From Ruminococcus flavefaciens ND2009 (GTDB lineage: Bacteria > Bacillota > Clostridia > Oscillospirales > Ruminococcaceae): DNA of 64,000 bases. Of this stretch, positions 42,632 through 51,797 are shown piece after piece. The stretch's first letter is position 1. Every line of letters begins with the position of its first letter. The position numbers and the translations under genes are program-made. The DNA lies in NCBI RefSeq assembly GCF_000621785.1, contig NZ_JHXI01000012.1, forward strand, positions 83,308-147,307, read 5' to 3'. The notes beneath the pieces are model-generated. The model had not been told where the DNA came from and did no database searches. It saw only the letters and a list, made by a program, of their open reading frames with translations.

Positions 42632-45478
42632 ATGATTGGGAAACTAAGAGGAACGGCTGCTGTCATCAGCGCTGTTTCGACACTTTCTGCGCTTAGTCCG
42701 TACGTCTGCGCGGGAACTGTGCGTGCCGTGAGCGGAGTCCAGGCTGTGTACTATGTCTCGCCTGAGGGCAGCGACAGCGGCGACGGCTCGCCTGACGCTC
42801 CCTTTGCAACTCTGGAAAGGGCGAGGGACGAGGTTAGGAAAGTGAACAGCAGCATGACCGGCGACATCGTGGTCTATCTGCGGGGCGGAGACTACCGCAT
42901 CACGGAGCCTGTGGAGTTCGACACAAGGGACTCGGGTACAGGAGGATTCAAGGTCAGATATGAGGCTTACGAAGGGGAGACACCCGTTATCAACGGTGCT
43001 CAGAAGGTCACGGGCTGGTCTAAGTTCAACGACAAGCTCTGGGCGGCACCTCTGGACCGCAGCACCAAGCTCCGCAACCTCTATGTCAATGACCGCCGAG
43101 CAAATATGGGCAGCGTTCAGGTGCAGGCAAAGGGGGGCTACGGAGACTACTACGTTACCGCAGGTCAGGGCGACTGGGCATGGGACTCGGGCAAAAAGAG
43201 CGACGGCATTGTCTATGATGCAGGCTCAATGCCCCGTATAACCTCAAATTTCGATGACCTTGAGGTGGTCAACGGCACCACCTGGAACGAGAATATCGTC
43301 TGCTCAAGGGATATAAAGTACAACGGCAGCAGCATGATACTTCTCATGCAGCAGCCCTACGGCGCTATCGCCCAGACTCCCGGCTGGGGCGCAGGCTTCT
43401 CCACCGGGGGCACCCACACTATCTACAACGCCTTTTCTTTTGTGGACAGCGAGGGCGAGTTCTACTTTGACAAGACCGATAAGATGCTGTACTATTATCC
43501 CAGAAGCGGCGAGGATATGGCGACTGCCGACGTTGAGGCTCCCGCAGCGGACTGCCTCATAAAGATAGCGGGAAGGTCTACATCGGAGCGTGTGGAGAAT
43601 ATCAGCTTCAGCGGCATTACCTTTGCAAATACGGACTTTCAGCTCACCGAGGTGGCAGGCTCTCACGGAAAAGCTACCTGTCAGGCAGCTCAGAGCTATA
43701 CTGCCTTTGCAGACTCAAACTGGCACTCAAAGAAATACGAAATGGCGGATACTCTACCTGCTGCCATACATATAACAAGCAGCGACAGTATCAGCCTTAC
43801 GGGCAATGTGGTCAAGCACACGGGCGCTGACGGCATTTCCATGACCAATGACGTTATAAACTCCGACGTCAGCGGAAACTTCATCACCGATATAACCTCC
43901 AGCGGTATCACCGTGGGACACCCTCAGCATATCTACATCGGCGACGCTGCTGCCAATAATCACGAGAAGTTCCCCAAGGGCGTGGAGGGACTGTGCAAAA
44001 ACGATACAGTAACCCAGAACCTTCTCTATGACATCAGTGTTGTTCACGGCTTCGGCGGCTGTGCAGCCATTACCGCCTATTATGTGGACTCCGTGAAGAT
44101 CCTCAGCAACACTATTGAAAAGACAGCATATAACGGTATTCATCTGGGCTGGGGCTGGTGCAATTTCAAGGACAGCACCACCTGCCGCGACAATCAGATA
44201 TGCTATAACAGGGTGATAAACTCCCTTAACCGTCTCCACGACAGCGGCGGTATCTACACTATCGGCCAGATGCCCGGCACTATCATCAACGAGAACTACA
44301 TTCAGGGCATTCCCGCAGGCGGTCCCGGCTGGCCTACCTACGGACTTCACAACGATGAGGGAACTGCCTATATCGAGGAGAATGACAACGTTCTTGAGAT
44401 AAGCCCAAATGTTACCTATACCATCAACTGCGAGGAGTACGGTGACAAGCACGACCTGAAGATAAAGCGCACCTATGCCACTGTGAATAAAATGGGCAAG
44501 AACCCGCCCTCCAGCGACATAGACACTCCTATCGTGGTTTCGGATAATGTATGGCCCTTCGGGCAGTACAAGGTGTGCCTGAATTCGGGTATCTCCGACG
44601 ATAACCGCGGTCTCATGCCCTCATGGCTGAAGTCTGCTGCGGACTGGGTATTTCCTGCAAGCTGCGAGACAGCCTGCGGAAGCAAGCTCCCCGTGAGAAA
44701 GACTGAGGGCACTGTATGGATAGCTCCTGACGGCACCGAAAGTTTCAGAGCAGGAGCCGATATGACCAGAGCAGGAGGCAGCGCAGGTACGGTCAGAACT
44801 CCCTCAAAGGAAGGGGAGTACAGGATATACGTTCTCGGCGCTGACGGCAAGGTGCTGAGCAAGTCCTCCCATATCCTCAGACTTAAAGGCACGGCAAGCG
44901 GCGGCGACGTCATCGAGGCTGAGCGCTGCGACTACAAGTCGGGTATCGACACAGAGAACTGCTCCGAGGGCGGAAGCGATGTTGCCTATATCGAAAACGG
45001 CGACTACATCGGCTTCAAGGGCATCGACCTTACCGACGTCAGCGGTATTGAATTCCGTATAGGCTCAAACGGCGCAGAGGCTTCGCTTGAGGTAAGACTG
45101 GACAGCCCTGACGGAAAGCTCATTGGCACCATGGACGTCAGCGGCACAGGCGGCTGGCAGACATGGAACACCCAGAGCTGCACCATAGCTCCCGCCTCGG
45201 GGGCGCACGATGTCTACTTCGTATTCAGGGGCGGCGAGGGCTACCTCTACAATGTGAACTGGTGGAGACCCGTAAAGCCTGCGGAGGAGTACATCCTTGG
45301 CGATGTGAACGGTGACGGTGCTGTTGACGTGTATGACATGACAGGTATGCGCAGAGCAGCCGTAAACGGCGACGCAGAGCGTTTCGACGCCGCTGATATA
45401 AACATGGACGGCGCCATTGACGAGAATGACCTGAGGCTCCTTGTGAGCTTCCTCAAAGGTGAGATAAAGTCATTCTGA
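42632..45478 (+). CDS. secreted beta-helix glycosidase (GH141-like) with CBM6 and dockerin
   Basis: A 948-residue secreted enzyme. Signal peptide about 1-33; N-terminal YYVSPEGSDSGDGSPDAPF, FATLERARDEVRK and VYLRGGDYRITEPVEF are typical of right-handed parallel beta-helix enzymes annotated as GH141 (fucosidase/xylanase). Helix rungs continue to about residue 620 (ISFSGITFAN, IHITSSDSISLTGNVVKHTG, NENYIQGIP). A CBM6 follows (about 765-890: VIEAERCDYKSG, TGGWQTWNTQSC, DVYFVFRGGEGYLYNVNWW), then a C-terminal dockerin (GDVNGDGAVDVYDMTGMRRA, ADINMDGAIDENDLRLLVSF). A pectate-lyase-like activity is the main alternative. AAGGAGGAA precedes the ATG at 42632. Confidence 0.85.
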   Translation: MIGKLRGTAAVISAVSTLSALSPYVCAGTVRAVSGVQAVYYVSPEGSDSGDGSPDAPFATLERARDEVRKVNSSMTGDIVVYLRGGDYRITEPVEFDTRDSGTGGFKVRYEAYEGETPVINGAQKVTGWSKFNDKLWAAPLDRSTKLRNLYVNDRRANMGSVQVQAKGGYGDYYVTAGQGDWAWDSGKKSDGIVYDAGSMPRITSNFDDLEVVNGTTWNENIVCSRDIKYNGSSMILLMQQPYGAIAQTPGWGAGFSTGGTHTIYNAFSFVDSEGEFYFDKTDKMLYYYPRSGEDMATADVEAPAADCLIKIAGRSTSERVENISFSGITFANTDFQLTEVAGSHGKATCQAAQSYTAFADSNWHSKKYEMADTLPAAIHITSSDSISLTGNVVKHTGADGISMTNDVINSDVSGNFITDITSSGITVGHPQHIYIGDAAANNHEKFPKGVEGLCKNDTVTQNLLYDISVVHGFGGCAAITAYYVDSVKILSNTIEKTAYNGIHLGWGWCNFKDSTTCRDNQICYNRVINSLNRLHDSGGIYTIGQMPGTIINENYIQGIPAGGPGWPTYGLHNDEGTAYIEENDNVLEISPNVTYTINCEEYGDKHDLKIKRTYATVNKMGKNPPSSDIDTPIVVSDNVWPFGQYKVCLNSGISDDNRGLMPSWLKSAADWVFPASCETACGSKLPVRKTEGTVWIAPDGTESFRAGADMTRAGGSAGTVRTPSKEGEYRIYVLGADGKVLSKSSHILRLKGTASGGDVIEAERCDYKSGIDTENCSEGGSDVAYIENGDYIGFKGIDLTDVSGIEFRIGSNGAEASLEVRLDSPDGKLIGTMDVSGTGGWQTWNTQSCTIAPASGAHDVYFVFRGGEGYLYNVNWWRPVKPAEEYILGDVNGDGAVDVYDMTGMRRAAVNGDAERFDAADINMDGAIDENDLRLLVSFLKGEIKSF

Positions 45479-45492
45479 ATATCAGAAAAAGA

Positions 45493-45530
45493 ATAGAGGG
45501 AAGCACCTTTTCAAAAGGGCTTCCCTCTAT
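45493..45530 (+). terminator. terminator hairpin after the GH141-like gene
   Basis: ATAGAGGGAAGC (45493-45504) pairs with GCTTCCCTCTAT (45519-45530); no T-run directly after it. Confidence 0.6.
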
Positions 45531-45600
45531 ATTATGTATAAGACCGCTATATAGGTATAACGATTATGCGTCTCTTTTCTTTATCCTGCTATTTTACGGA

Positions 45601-45640
45601 GAAAGCCATAGTATCCCCCATGAAAGATACTATGGCTTTC
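45601..45640 (-). terminator. palindrome after the GH127 gene
   Basis: GAAAGCCATAGTATC (45601-45615) pairs with GATACTATGGCTTTC (45626-45640), between convergent genes. The CCATAGTAT core also occurs in the terminator at 13128-13164. Confidence 0.6.
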
Positions 45641-45648
45641 GGTATTTA

Positions 45649-48600
45649 TCAGCCTGCTATGAGCAGCTTTCTGAGTGCTGACATATCAAATACGTCGGGG
45701 ACTGCGTCCGCAGCGATGTCGGCTGCATAAGCCTGCTCGCCAGTGAGTTCGGAGCTTCCCAGGATATATTTCTGCATGAGCACTGCGTCAGCGACATTGA
45801 CCTCGCCGTCAAGGTTTATGTCGCCCTTTCTGCCCTTTGTGGAAGCGGTCTCTGTCTCAAGGGGACGGATAATGATATAGCAGAGGTTTATAGCCTTGTC
45901 ATCGGAGCGGAGGTTCACCGTCAGCTCGCCGTCGGTGACCTTTGCTTCTCCGCTTACGGCAGTCTTGTCGGTGGGAGCATTCTTCACGATGACCGACTCG
46001 GAGCTCTTGCCGTAGTTTGCATAGACTGTAGGAGACTTTGAACAGCCCCAGGGGTCACAGAAGCACATTTCCACAGAATAGGTGCCGTTGGGGAGCTCAA
46101 AGCTGTAGTCCAGGTGGCGGGCTATATTGTTCTCGTACTGGTTCTTGGTGTAGCGGAAGCTGTTGGACTTGTCTGCGCCGTCAGCAGTGTTCGCCTCGTC
46201 GCACCATGTGTTGGCAGTGTAGAGACCGCCGCTTTTTGTTGAGCCGTTGTACTGGTCTGTGGAGTCGTCGATGAGTCCCCATTTCTTGCCGCTTACCTCG
46301 TCCTCGCCGCAGAGCTGCTCGGTGACGCTGTTGTACATACCAAGTCTGTCCCTGCCTGTGAGGGTACTTGAGTTATGGTCTCCGCAGTCCACGAAATAGG
46401 CGATGTCATTGGTGTATTCGTATACGGGGGTAACTGCTTCCATGTAGATGAAGTCGCAGACCTTTGCGGAGCCTGCTCCCTCCTTGTCGGGAGAGAAGGT
46501 AACGTCAAGGACGCTTCTCTCGGTGCCGTCGTCGCTTGTGGTGTATGTGCAGCGGTCGCGGACGTCCTGAGGGACGGTCAGCAGCAGGTCGTAAACGTCC
46601 TTATTGCCGCTGTATGAGAGAGTTCCTGCCCAGAGGACAGCGTCGCCAACGCGGACTCTCAGTGACTTGCCGTTGTCAGCCTTGCGGAGCTTTATGTGGA
46701 GACGGAGCAGGGGAGCGTTTTCGTCCACTGCCATTCTGTAGGTGAACCAGCCGTCCTTTTCCACATAGCGGTAGGTGCTGTCATTGGTGACGCCGACAGT
46801 GCCTGTCTCAACCATTGCGTGGAGCTGGTCGCTCTCGTACTGACCGTAGCCGGGCTGAACTGTATCGGTGATGGTGGTCTTTGCGCGGGGCAGCTTTTCC
46901 TCCACCACTGTGCCGTTGGGTACGAACTTCCAGTATATTCCGTAGCGCTGCTGATACTGCTTGTAATGGGGAGTGAACACCAGCTTTGTGTTGGTATCGT
47001 TGAGGGTAAAGGTGAGACCGTCGCCGCTGCGGACCAGATGGTCGTTTATCTCAGCCATGAAGGAATTCACGGACTGTCCCTGCTTTGATATCCTTATGGT
47101 CTCGCTTGCAACCTTTTTCTCCTTGGGGATAGTTACCCACATACCCGTGCTGTCGGTCTTCATGTCCTCCTTGCCCAGCTCTGCGCTGAGTACCAGAGGA
47201 CCGTATTTGAAGCCGTATACATCGGGAGCATCGGGAAGGGGATAAGCCCTTACCTTTGAGGGGATAGTAAGCTCGATAACGTCGCCGTCGGAGAAGTCTC
47301 CCGCAACATCGGCGTAGCCGTTTACGGTCTTGTAGCTGTATCTGCTGCCGTTGACCGTAACGCCCATGGTGCCGTCGATCCAGTCGGGGATACGGAACCT
47401 GAGGTCCAGGGGAGCGCTGCCGCTTACGGTGAACTTCACGGAAGCTCCCTCGGGGATATTGCTCTCCTGGGTTATGGTGACATTCTTGTCAGCCCATTCC
47501 AGTATTGAGCTCTGGTAGAAGTTGACGTAGAGTGTGTTATCCTCGTGCATATAAATGGTGTCGCCCAGCTTTGTGAAGTTCTCCATGCCGCTTCCCGTAC
47601 AGCACCAGAACTTGTCCCAGCGTGTGCTGTAGACCTTGAAAAAGCCCGTAGCCATAGGCTGGAAGTAGGTGGTCATACCTGTCTCGGGGTTCTGTGAGGA
47701 GAGTATGGAGTTATAATAGGTGTTCTCATAGAAGTCCATATACTTGCTGTCGTGGGTTATCTTAAACAGTTCACGGGACAGCTTGAGCATATTGTAGGAG
47801 TTGCAGGTCTCACAGTTGCAGTTGGTGCGTTCGGCGTCAAGGATATCGTCCTTGCCGAAGTGCTCCCACTCGCTGTTGCCGCCTGTGATGTAGGTGTGAT
47901 GAGTGGTGACCATGTCCCAGAAATCCTCTGCGTATCTGAGATAGGCTGAGGCGTCCACCTGCTGACCGTTGACGGTCCTGCCGTCAAGGACGATATAACG
48001 CTTGAGAGCGCCGATGAACTTGGGGATAGTGGTGTTGGCGTGACGGTTGTTGAGCACATCACGTCCGCCCTGAGCTACCTTCTGGAAGAGGGCATCTTCA
48101 TCGAACACATGAGCAGCAGCCGCATGGCTGTCCTTGCCAGTTATGGCGTAGAGTTCATACATACAGTCGTTCATTCCGCCGTACTCGATAGAAAGGACCG
48201 TATTCCTTGTCTGTGAGCTCCACTTGCTTACTCTGTTGTAGACCCAGTCACCCAGTGATGAGCCGATCTCCTTTGCGGGAGCATAGCCAGTGGCGTTGTA
48301 GACGTCAACGATGCCTGCAATGAGCTTGTGCATGGTGTACCACGGTACCCAGGCGTCGTCGAAGATGTTGGCTTTTCCCACCTCGACGCGGTCAAACTGC
48401 CTTTCCACATTACCGTCGGAGGGTACGGGAGCCGCCCACAGGAAGCCTGTCTTGCCGCGAGGGTGCTGCTGGCAGGTCTTCATGCCGTCGATGAGGGTGG
48501 TGATACGCTTGTAGATGGCGTCCTTCTGCTGTGAGGTGATGTTGGGATTCTGATAAGCCTGAGCCAGAGCGGTGAGGTAGTGCCCCACGCAGTGGCCTGC

Positions 48601-48900
48601 GATGTTGGTGTTTTCCCAGCCGCCATAGCGTGTGGCGCCGTTGGTGCTGAGTCCCGCGTTCTCGCGGAAGCCTGCAAGGAGCTTCTCCGTGTCGAAGGAC
48701 ATGAGATAGTCCATTTCCTTGTCGAAGGCGTTGGTGCAGTAGTCATCGGTCATTCTGACGTCGGATATAGAGAAGTCCTCTATATCCACCTGAGCAGCAT
48801 TGGCACCAAGGCTGCTGACGGGAAGGCTGCTGCCCGCAGTACATACCACTGCTGCGGCAGAGCAGACCGAAACCAGTCTGCGGATCAAGTTGTTTTTCAT
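45649..48900 (-). CDS. GH127 beta-L-arabinofuranosidase with malectin-like module and dockerin
   Basis: A 1083-residue secreted enzyme. Signal peptide about 1-36. The GH127 (DUF1680) domain spans about 40-650: YGGWENTNIAGHCVGHYLTA, TMHKLIAGIVDVY, the Glu/Cys zinc site NCNCETCNSYN and the catalytic double Cys in FWCCTGSGMENF. Then beta modules (about 660-990), including a malectin-like domain (IAYFVDCGDHNSSTLTG, NGTYSVEMCFCDPWG). C-terminal dockerin: GDINLDGEVNVADAVLMQKY and ADIAADAVPDVFDMSALRKL; the second loop has lost some calcium ligands. The enzyme releases beta-linked arabinofuranose, for example from arabinose-decorated plant polymers or glycoproteins. Confidence 0.94.
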   Translation of the reverse strand: MKNNLIRRLVSVCSAAAVVCTAGSSLPVSSLGANAAQVDIEDFSISDVRMTDDYCTNAFDKEMDYLMSFDTEKLLAGFRENAGLSTNGATRYGGWENTNIAGHCVGHYLTALAQAYQNPNITSQQKDAIYKRITTLIDGMKTCQQHPRGKTGFLWAAPVPSDGNVERQFDRVEVGKANIFDDAWVPWYTMHKLIAGIVDVYNATGYAPAKEIGSSLGDWVYNRVSKWSSQTRNTVLSIEYGGMNDCMYELYAITGKDSHAAAAHVFDEDALFQKVAQGGRDVLNNRHANTTIPKFIGALKRYIVLDGRTVNGQQVDASAYLRYAEDFWDMVTTHHTYITGGNSEWEHFGKDDILDAERTNCNCETCNSYNMLKLSRELFKITHDSKYMDFYENTYYNSILSSQNPETGMTTYFQPMATGFFKVYSTRWDKFWCCTGSGMENFTKLGDTIYMHEDNTLYVNFYQSSILEWADKNVTITQESNIPEGASVKFTVSGSAPLDLRFRIPDWIDGTMGVTVNGSRYSYKTVNGYADVAGDFSDGDVIELTIPSKVRAYPLPDAPDVYGFKYGPLVLSAELGKEDMKTDSTGMWVTIPKEKKVASETIRISKQGQSVNSFMAEINDHLVRSGDGLTFTLNDTNTKLVFTPHYKQYQQRYGIYWKFVPNGTVVEEKLPRAKTTITDTVQPGYGQYESDQLHAMVETGTVGVTNDSTYRYVEKDGWFTYRMAVDENAPLLRLHIKLRKADNGKSLRVRVGDAVLWAGTLSYSGNKDVYDLLLTVPQDVRDRCTYTTSDDGTERSVLDVTFSPDKEGAGSAKVCDFIYMEAVTPVYEYTNDIAYFVDCGDHNSSTLTGRDRLGMYNSVTEQLCGEDEVSGKKWGLIDDSTDQYNGSTKSGGLYTANTWCDEANTADGADKSNSFRYTKNQYENNIARHLDYSFELPNGTYSVEMCFCDPWGCSKSPTVYANYGKSSESVIVKNAPTDKTAVSGEAKVTDGELTVNLRSDDKAINLCYIIIRPLETETASTKGRKGDINLDGEVNVADAVLMQKYILGSSELTGEQAYAADIAADAVPDVFDMSALRKLLIAG

Positions 48901-48959
48901 TTTAATTCCCCCTGAATAAAGTTTTGGTAAAATACCACTTTATTTTTTTGTATAATATC

Positions 48960-48989
48960 ATTATACTGTCATTTTAGCACAAAAGTCAA
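48960..48989 (-). promoter_or_regulatory. promoter of the GH127 gene
   Basis: Minus strand: TTGACT (48984-48989), 18-nt spacer, TATAAT (48960-48965). Confidence 0.65.
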
Positions 48990-49060
48990 CCCATATACCG
49001 CCGATAAAGTGGACAAAATGACTGAGTTTCCGACATCTTTTTACTATAAATAAGGAGAGT

Positions 49061-49094
49061 AAAAAACGCCCCGAAGATATTTCTCCGGGGCGTT
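49061..49094 (-). terminator. terminator of the left sigma/dockerin operon
   Basis: Minus strand: AACGCCCCGGAG...CTTCGGGGCGTT followed by TTTT; stem arms at 49065-49073 and 49086-49094. Confidence 0.82.
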
Positions 49095-49139
49095 ATCAGG
49101 TGGATATAAATTATGAAACCTTTAAATATTAAGGAGATC

Positions 49140-51272
49140 TCAGCCTAAGGAACCTGTCTTGCCGAGAAGGAACTCCTGAATGCACAGGGCGTCGTTTGCA
49201 GTGAGTCCGCCGGTGGACTTGTCAACGTCGGCGTTTATCTTGCCCTGCTTGGTGATATGGCTCTTTGAATAGCCGTCGACCTCATATTTGTCGGGGTTTG
49301 CAAGTGCCTGCATCACAAGGATAGCGTCGGAGAGATCAACGTCGGTGTCGCAGTTGGCGTCGCCTGTTTTCTCCGATTTAGGTGCAGCTGCGGGAAGCGC
49401 AACGGCTGTAGTTGTTGTGGGAACGGTGCTGTAGGGAGCGGGAGCTGTTGTTGTGCCTGCGGGAGTGCTCTCTTTTTCTGTGTACTGTCCGCGGGCGTTC
49501 ATTGCCATTTCTTCAAGATCTATCTTATCTATATCACATTTTCTTGATACATACTCAAGCACCAGCAGAGTATCCATTGCGTCACCGCTGACGCCGCTTC
49601 CGTCCAGATCAAAGTTGGCGATGTAGTTGTCCATTATCTCATCTGAAACGGTGTGGAGGTCCTCATTGGTATGAGTCTGAGAGTAGAGAGTGTTCTCTGC
49701 GAATATATAATCGTTGGCATCAATTACCCCATTCATGTCAACATCGGGAACAGCTCTCAGACCTGCTTCCACGCTTGTGTAGTAGTTCAATAACCTGACT
49801 GTAAGCTCCTTGCTGTCGGGATAAGTGAAAGCGTACACGTAATTGTAGCAGAGGCTGAACAGGTCATCGGGGTCTGTCAGGGGGTATCTTGTACCCTCAA
49901 GGCAGTTAGTGCCCTGCCAGGGATAATTTGAGACCTCACCGTTTACCCAGGCGTCTCTGAATGCCTCGTATTCCTTTTCACGCTTTGTCTTAATGCCGGT
50001 CTTCTCGCAGATATATACCTGAGCGATACTGCAATCTGCGGCGTCACCGCTGATACCGTTGCCGTTGATGTCAAAGTCGGAGAGGTAATGCTCCAGATCC
50101 TCCTGAGTGAATTTGGGATCGGGCTCATACCTGTTGTTGTATAATTCGTCGCAGGCATAGTAGTCTACAGCGTTTATCCTTCCGTCACCGTTCATATCGG
50201 GCTCGGGGAGGAGACCTTCATCGACCTTCTTCTTATAGATCTCATAATCCCTGTCTATGTGCGTCATATCAACATCGGCTCTTACATCGGAGCTGGGAAG
50301 TCCCATTTTCCACTCAATGTCCTGAATGGTGCTCTGGAAGGAGCTGAGGAGATCCTGTTCCTTTTTCAGGAAATATCCGTCGGGATAAGTGTAGCCTGAG
50401 CGCCACAGGTATTCATAGTAGTTCCCATCGGAATACTCGGGCAGGAACTCGTTGTTCTCAAAATAATACTTTATAAGGTAGTCCGAGAATATGGGCACCA
50501 CCAGGAAATCGTCGCCGAGAGTTCTGTAAAGGTCAATGCACTTCTCCTCGGAATCGCAGGGAAGATGATCCTCTGTCAGCTCATCATATACTTTCAGTCT
50601 GTTCTCAAAGGTGAGGTTTTCGCTGTCCATATCTTCGTATGTGACAGGGGGCTCGTTAAAGAGCTTGCTGAAGTACCAGATGTCCATAACGTCGCACATA
50701 TCAAAGGTACCGCTGCCGTCAACGTCAACATCGGGCTTCTTTTCGTCCATTACGGCTGTGAATACATCATAGAGTCCGCTGAAATCCTCCGTGCGCTCCC
50801 TGAACAGGTCAGCGAAGTCCTGACGGTACTGCTTGTCGGCAGCAATTGCGTCCTCATCGCTGAGATACTGCTCATCAACGTACCTGTTCCTGTCGGCTGC
50901 ATAGTGATCGGGTGAGAGAATGTCTCTGTCCACATTATAGTAGCAGGTGAAGTACTGAATGAGACTGCCCGAATTGAATTTTTCGTCATCGGGATCGGGA
51001 ACGATATGGTCAGATATGAGAGTCGTGTCTCCCTGCTCTATGCGGTAGAGGAGGTAAATATCATGCTCATCGAATTTTCCGTTCCTGTCTATGTCGATGA
51101 GGCTCTCGTCGTTGTGCCATTTCAAAAAGTCAAAATCGTTAATATCGTACTGCACGCTCAAGAGTTCAAAGGGAACCTTTTTCATGCCTGTGTCGTTTAC
51201 TGCGGCAACAGGCTTGGGCATCGCTGTAGCTCCTACGAGCATTGCAGCAAATCCTGCTGTTAGCTTATTCAT
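49140..51272 (-). CDS. alternative internal product: secreted poly-EF-hand dockerin protein
   Basis: Same frame as the long gene but starting at the internal ATG at 51272, giving 710 residues. AGGAGGG (51281-51287) sits exactly 8 nt before this ATG, the ideal spacing, and the protein begins with a classical signal peptide (MNKLTAGFAAMLVGATAMPK...AAVN). If used, the dockerin protein is secreted free of the N-terminal membrane segment. Whether the long, the short or both products are made cannot be told from sequence. Confidence 0.6.
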   Translation of the reverse strand: MNKLTAGFAAMLVGATAMPKPVAAVNDTGMKKVPFELLSVQYDINDFDFLKWHNDESLIDIDRNGKFDEHDIYLLYRIEQGDTTLISDHIVPDPDDEKFNSGSLIQYFTCYYNVDRDILSPDHYAADRNRYVDEQYLSDEDAIAADKQYRQDFADLFRERTEDFSGLYDVFTAVMDEKKPDVDVDGSGTFDMCDVMDIWYFSKLFNEPPVTYEDMDSENLTFENRLKVYDELTEDHLPCDSEEKCIDLYRTLGDDFLVVPIFSDYLIKYYFENNEFLPEYSDGNYYEYLWRSGYTYPDGYFLKKEQDLLSSFQSTIQDIEWKMGLPSSDVRADVDMTHIDRDYEIYKKKVDEGLLPEPDMNGDGRINAVDYYACDELYNNRYEPDPKFTQEDLEHYLSDFDINGNGISGDAADCSIAQVYICEKTGIKTKREKEYEAFRDAWVNGEVSNYPWQGTNCLEGTRYPLTDPDDLFSLCYNYVYAFTYPDSKELTVRLLNYYTSVEAGLRAVPDVDMNGVIDANDYIFAENTLYSQTHTNEDLHTVSDEIMDNYIANFDLDGSGVSGDAMDTLLVLEYVSRKCDIDKIDLEEMAMNARGQYTEKESTPAGTTTAPAPYSTVPTTTTAVALPAAAPKSEKTGDANCDTDVDLSDAILVMQALANPDKYEVDGYSKSHITKQGKINADVDKSTGGLTANDALCIQEFLLGKTGSLG

Positions 51273-51797
51273 ATAATAAACCCTCCTGTGTGTATATGTA
51301 ATTATTTCAGTTGTTGTGGTGACTGTTACAGCGTCAGAAGCGGAGACTGTTGTCTGTGTAAGTCCCGGCGCTGTGGTCTTTGCCGCAGTCTGTACTGTTG
51401 CGGGAGTGCCTGCTGCGGCGGTAGTGTGTGTATCCTGTGATGCGACAGCTGCTGCTGTTACTGCGGCAGCTGATGTGGTCACTGCTGTATCGTTATGAGG
51501 CTTGGCAGCTGTGACAGCGGAAGTGCCGTCCGCTGTTGTTACAGCAGCAGTTGTGGTATTGACTGCTGCAACGGTTGTGGTTTCGGCTGATGTAACAGCC
51601 GTATCTCTGCCGAACTCAACTGAGGAGGAATTTTTTGCAGTATTGCTGTGCCATATCCCGAATCCGATGACCGCAGCAGCACACAGTGCCGCAGTGCCTG
51701 ATGTGATCCTTCGGATACGGAGTCTGCGGATACGTCTTTCTTCTAAGATCTTATCGCCCCGTGACTTGACTATCTCAGCCATGGTCTTATAATCCAT
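49140..51797 (-). CDS. putative anti-sigma factor fused in frame to a secreted poly-EF-hand dockerin protein
   Basis: An 885-codon frame. Residues 1-32 are basic and cytoplasmic (MDYKTMAEIVKSRGDKILEE, then RRIRRLRIRR); one helix (about 34-52, GTAALCAAAVIGFGIW); a Thr/Ala-rich outside linker (about 55-165). At residue 176 an internal ATG (51272) with its own AGGAGGG begins a signal-peptide-like stretch. The outside part carries six EF-hand-like loops (e.g. IDIDRNGKFDEHD, DVDGSGTFDMCD, FDLDGSGVSGDAMD) and ends in a dockerin (GDANCDTDVDLSDAILVMQA, NADVDKSTGGLTANDALCIQ). AAGGAG precedes the ATG at 51797, which overlaps the sigma gene stop. Placed like RsgI anti-sigma factors; no zinc anti-sigma motif is present. 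Confidence 0.8.
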   Translation of the reverse strand: MDYKTMAEIVKSRGDKILEERRIRRLRIRRITSGTAALCAAAVIGFGIWHSNTAKNSSSVEFGRDTAVTSAETTTVAAVNTTTAAVTTADGTSAVTAAKPHNDTAVTTSAAAVTAAAVASQDTHTTAAAGTPATVQTAAKTTAPGLTQTTVSASDAVTVTTTTEIITYTHRRVYYMNKLTAGFAAMLVGATAMPKPVAAVNDTGMKKVPFELLSVQYDINDFDFLKWHNDESLIDIDRNGKFDEHDIYLLYRIEQGDTTLISDHIVPDPDDEKFNSGSLIQYFTCYYNVDRDILSPDHYAADRNRYVDEQYLSDEDAIAADKQYRQDFADLFRERTEDFSGLYDVFTAVMDEKKPDVDVDGSGTFDMCDVMDIWYFSKLFNEPPVTYEDMDSENLTFENRLKVYDELTEDHLPCDSEEKCIDLYRTLGDDFLVVPIFSDYLIKYYFENNEFLPEYSDGNYYEYLWRSGYTYPDGYFLKKEQDLLSSFQSTIQDIEWKMGLPSSDVRADVDMTHIDRDYEIYKKKVDEGLLPEPDMNGDGRINAVDYYACDELYNNRYEPDPKFTQEDLEHYLSDFDINGNGISGDAADCSIAQVYICEKTGIKTKREKEYEAFRDAWVNGEVSNYPWQGTNCLEGTRYPLTDPDDLFSLCYNYVYAFTYPDSKELTVRLLNYYTSVEAGLRAVPDVDMNGVIDANDYIFAENTLYSQTHTNEDLHTVSDEIMDNYIANFDLDGSGVSGDAMDTLLVLEYVSRKCDIDKIDLEEMAMNARGQYTEKESTPAGTTTAPAPYSTVPTTTTAVALPAAAPKSEKTGDANCDTDVDLSDAILVMQALANPDKYEVDGYSKSHITKQGKINADVDKSTGGLTANDALCIQEFLLGKTGSLG
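51281..51287 (-). promoter_or_regulatory. internal ribosome binding site
   Basis: AGGAGGG on the minus strand, 8 nt before the in-frame ATG at 51272, inside the long open frame. Confidence 0.7.
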